Shown here one piece after another: positions 61,584 through 64,000 of a DNA stretch of 64,000 nucleotides. Made by a program: the position numbers and the translations under genes. Within the stretch, counting starts at the first letter, position 1. Each line of letters begins with the position of its first letter. The DNA comes from Bacteroidales bacterium UBA2861 (lineage in GTDB: Bacteria > Bacteroidota > Bacteroidia > Bacteroidales > UBA932): contig DEFD01000028.1 of the NCBI GenBank assembly GCA_002350615.1, positions 76,496 through 140,495 on the forward strand. The letters are read 5' to 3'. The notes beneath the pieces were generated by a model. The model was not told where the DNA came from. It worked only from the letters and a program-made list of their open reading frames with translations, and ran no database searches.

Positions 61584-62465
61584 ATGAGAAAGTACATCAT
61601 ACCTCTGCTACTGGCCGTTTCCTCCGTGGCCGCCTGCCAGAAAACCGTAAAGGACGAAGGCAAGGACATCAATCTCGAAGGATATACGATGTTCAATGTG
61701 GACATCGAGGCAGTTGACCTTGACGGAGGCGCCGCTTCCCAGGCTGTCTGGGCGGACGGAGCGAGCATCGGGATCTTCGGAAGCGAAAGCGGCAGCAACG
61801 CCTGTTTCAACATCAAACGCAGCGATGCTGGGCTAAGCGCGGCATCCTTCTATGGCGAGCTTGTAAAAGGCTCGCAGATAGCGGCTTACGCCCCTTATGA
61901 GAACGGACTCAGCCGTGAGAACGGAGCAATTCCCCTCGACCTCGCGGCAGTGCAGCCCTTCGAAAGCGACGCGAGCGTCGCAAGTCATTTCACATCGCTC
62001 TGCCCGAGGATTTTCGCCAGTCTCGGCGAAGACAAGGCCCTCCATTTCGCATACCCTCTCGGCCTGCTGAACGTGAGCATCACTTTCGATGACGCGATAG
62101 AAGTGCAGGGCATGAAGCTCTCAAGCGGTTCAAAGGGACTCTCCGGGCGCATGGGCGTCCTTCCTTCCGGCGAAACAGCCACGACTTCCGTGAGCCGGAC
62201 GGAGATCTCCCTGGACTTCGGCGGCAGCGCGGTATCCAGCAAAGACGCCGACGGCGGCTTCACCTCTTTCCTCTTCGTGCTTCCTCCCGCTGAATATGCG
62301 GCAGGAGAACTTTCACTCGAGATTACGACTGCCGAGGAGCTCATCCGCGTGCAGCTGCCTGCCATCGAGGTCAAACGGGTAGAAGGCAAGGATTTCGTCA
62401 TCGCCAACACCGAGGTCGGAAGCGGCCTGCCTGGATTTGAAACAAAACCTGGAATTCTCGAATAA
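61584..62465 (+). CDS. fimbrillin-like lipoprotein
   Basis: A 293-residue protein with leader IIPLLLAVSSVAACQ. FNVDIEAVDLDGG, AVWADGASIGIFGSESG, IAAYAPYENG, HFAYPLGLLNVSITFDD and MKLSSGSKGLSG follow the pattern of fimbrillin-family lipoproteins. It lies three bases after the preceding gene and two before the next, so it belongs to the same operon. Surface display is likely; binding partner unknown. Confidence 0.72.
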   Translation: MRKYIIPLLLAVSSVAACQKTVKDEGKDINLEGYTMFNVDIEAVDLDGGAASQAVWADGASIGIFGSESGSNACFNIKRSDAGLSAASFYGELVKGSQIAAYAPYENGLSRENGAIPLDLAAVQPFESDASVASHFTSLCPRIFASLGEDKALHFAYPLGLLNVSITFDDAIEVQGMKLSSGSKGLSGRMGVLPSGETATTSVSRTEISLDFGGSAVSSKDADGGFTSFLFVLPPAEYAAGELSLEITTAEELIRVQLPAIEVKRVEGKDFVIANTEVGSGLPGFETKPGILE

Positions 62466-62467
62466 GT

Positions 62468-63589
62468 ATGAAAAAGTATATAGCAATAATATTGGGAATC
62501 GCGCTTGCATGCTCCTGCACCGAGAAGACGGAAACGTCCAAGGCGGGGAAACGCGTGGGCGAGATTTACGTGACCGCCCTGCCGGGCGCCAAGACGGTGC
62601 TCGTGAACCAGGACGGACTCTGGCGCGTACGCACTTCCGCGGACTGGATTTCGCTGGATGTGAACGGACGCGAGGGTCCCGGAGCCTTCACCATGTATTA
62701 CGCTTCCAACGAATCGGATTTCGTGAACTCCAATCCCAGCCGCAGGGGCGCCGTCATCATCGAGTCCCTGAGGAACATGCGGGCCGATACCCTATGGCTG
62801 CGTCAGCAGGGTGTGCCCGACGGAAAGGAATACTCCAGCAGCCCTCAGGACAGTTACATCGAATTCATCGACAGCAAACTCACCTCACTCACCGTGCGCT
62901 TCGCCGATTTCGGTGAAGCGGGGGCGGAATCCGCCGCGGCAGTCAATCAGTGGATGAAAGGAGTGGATGTACTTTGCTGCAGCGGCAAGCTGCCCCTCTT
63001 TTTCGAACTCAACGAGCTTGACACCGAAGATGAGATAGACGGCCATGTGTGGGTAAATGGGGACGGCGAAGGCTATGCCATCTACGCATCGGGACACCCC
63101 GTGGAGTCCTTTAAATTCTTAAGCGAGCCCAATAGCTGTTCTGCCGTAATCGACGGCGTCAACGTCATGTATGCGGACTTCCTGTCCGACACCCTCGGTA
63201 CGGCCACTCTGCTGGAATACGCCAAGACAGTCCTCGCCCGGGGCTACGACAGGCCTGGGGCAGGTGCGAAATGGCTGATAGGAGGCCCCTTCTACTACTA
63301 CAGCGTAATGGAGACAGGTTATGCGGCAACCCCGTCATGGTATCCCGCCAACCCTTCGGACAACGCTTTCCTGCCTGACAGGCAGATGCAGGCCGCAGGC
63401 CTCGCGGACTGCGTGTGGATGGCCAACCGCGGCTACAACCCCACCTATACGGACGGGGACCGCAACTGGAGAGCGGACTATGTTTACGCATCTTCTTCGC
63501 TGTGGAATGCCGCCACCATGGTCAAGGTGCTTGACGCACCTGTCGCCGGAATGGCCCATAAGGCAATTGAAATAACCGTTAAATACTGA
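62468..63589 (+). CDS. lipoprotein with BACON-like domain, function unknown
   Basis: A 373-residue protein with leader IAIILGIALACSC. Residues about 28-115 resemble a BACON domain (WRVRTSADWISLDVNG, RRGAVIIESLRNMRADTLWLRQQG). The remaining 250 residues (AAAVNQWMKGVDVLCCSGKL, YDRPGAGAKWLIGGPFYYY, WMANRGYNPTYTDGDRNW) match no family I can name. Rich aromatic content would fit glycan binding. It precedes the SusC gene by five bases. Confidence 0.65.
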   Translation: MKKYIAIILGIALACSCTEKTETSKAGKRVGEIYVTALPGAKTVLVNQDGLWRVRTSADWISLDVNGREGPGAFTMYYASNESDFVNSNPSRRGAVIIESLRNMRADTLWLRQQGVPDGKEYSSSPQDSYIEFIDSKLTSLTVRFADFGEAGAESAAAVNQWMKGVDVLCCSGKLPLFFELNELDTEDEIDGHVWVNGDGEGYAIYASGHPVESFKFLSEPNSCSAVIDGVNVMYADFLSDTLGTATLLEYAKTVLARGYDRPGAGAKWLIGGPFYYYSVMETGYAATPSWYPANPSDNAFLPDRQMQAAGLADCVWMANRGYNPTYTDGDRNWRADYVYASSSLWNAATMVKVLDAPVAGMAHKAIEITVKY

Positions 63590-63594
63590 CGGAT

Positions 63595-64000
63595 ATGAAG
63601 AAATTGAGAATACTCACCCTCGTTTTCTGCCTGCTGGCGCCAGTGGCGCTGATGGCGCAGAATATAAAAGTGACAGGTATCGTGACCGATGAAAGCGGCC
63701 AACCCATCATCTCCGCCGGGGTTCTGGACAAGACCAATCCCAAGAACGGAGTCGTAACCGACATGAACGGACGGTACAATATAACGGTTTCCCCGGATGC
63801 AATCCTGGAATTCTCCTTCCTGAGCTACGCCACCCAGCTCATCAACGTGCAGGGGCGCAGCACGCTGGACGTACAGCTCCAGCCGGAAGCCACCCAGCTT
63901 GAGAGCGCCGTGGCCGTGGGTTACGGCACTTCCCGCAAGGGCGACCTCACCGGCGCGGTGGCGGTCGTGGCGGTGGAAGACCTTCAGGAAACGCCAACCA
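63595..64000 (+). CDS. SusC/RagA-family TonB-linked receptor, N-terminal part (runs off the window)
   Basis: 135 residues are visible. The signal peptide ends LMAQ (about 21). The carboxypeptidase-regulatory-like domain is GIVTDESGQPIISAGVLDK to LDVQLQPEA (about 28-100), followed by a variant of the usual box, ESAVAVGYG (103-111), and RKGDLTGAVAVV of the plug. A SusD gene is expected downstream, outside the window. Confidence 0.93.
   Translation, partial: MKKLRILTLVFCLLAPVALMAQNIKVTGIVTDESGQPIISAGVLDKTNPKNGVVTDMNGRYNITVSPDAILEFSFLSYATQLINVQGRSTLDVQLQPEATQLESAVAVGYGTSRKGDLTGAVAVVAVEDLQETPT

Overview
The window reads as chromosomal DNA of a fairly GC-rich member of the Bacteroidales (Bacteroidota). 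The signs are SusC/SusD pairs, a hybrid two-component regulator, many lipoproteins with BACON or fimbrillin-like domains, a DUF5686 outer-membrane protein, SufBCD, and promoters of the Bacteroidota type (TAnnTTTG). I cannot name a species. No phage, insertion sequence, integrase or CRISPR array is visible.

Layout. Positions 1-549 hold the end of a GH3 glycosidase. From about 28.7 kb leftward to 589 (minus strand) runs a very tightly packed polysaccharide-utilisation locus. It begins with a 48-residue small gene. Then come a fimbrillin-like lipoprotein, a GH105+DUF4861 protein, a heparinase-II/III-type lyase, a BACON lipoprotein, a second short TonB-dependent receptor, SusC, SusD, a GH127 enzyme, two lipoproteins around a beta-helix protein, a serine hydrolase, an exported RraA-like protein and a DUF6259-like glycosidase. 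Its own hybrid two-component regulator is the last gene. A GH2 beta-galactosidase and an exported metallo-beta-lactamase-fold protein lie just upstream. Together they suggest uptake and periplasmic breakdown of a uronic-acid-containing, galactose- and arabinose-decorated glycan; the exact substrate is inference.

From 33.6 to 36.5 kb is an arginine deiminase-type operon (deiminase-family protein, carbamate kinase, ornithine carbamoyltransferase). A VanX-like dipeptidase, a GH2 enzyme interrupted by an in-frame TAG, and tRNA-Leu(GAG) follow. Then come a DUF5686 protein, sufB-sufC-sufD-ispE, an OMP/lipoprotein pair, a LuxR-type response regulator, aroC-ybaK, a secreted nuclease, a small membrane protein, an ApbE-like flavin transferase, a Gfo/Idh/MocA oxidoreductase and an AroD-AroA fusion. 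From 57.5 kb on are surface lipoproteins leading into another SusC gene cut by the window edge.

The most unusual signal lies between 42.9 and 59 kb. Three core enzymes (IspE, ApbE and AroD-AroA) carry in-frame, repeat-built insertions. Several of these, and nearby intergenic spacers, are paired hairpin units with a 51-bp period. The arms differ from locus to locus, but a spacer core of the form AAAAWCGGCCYRA recurs. Other oddities are a 50-bp exact copy of the regulator's 3' end at 33.5 kb, a relic-like copy of the aroA 3' end at 58.8 kb, and several promoter elements placed so close to the ATG that the transcripts should be leaderless.
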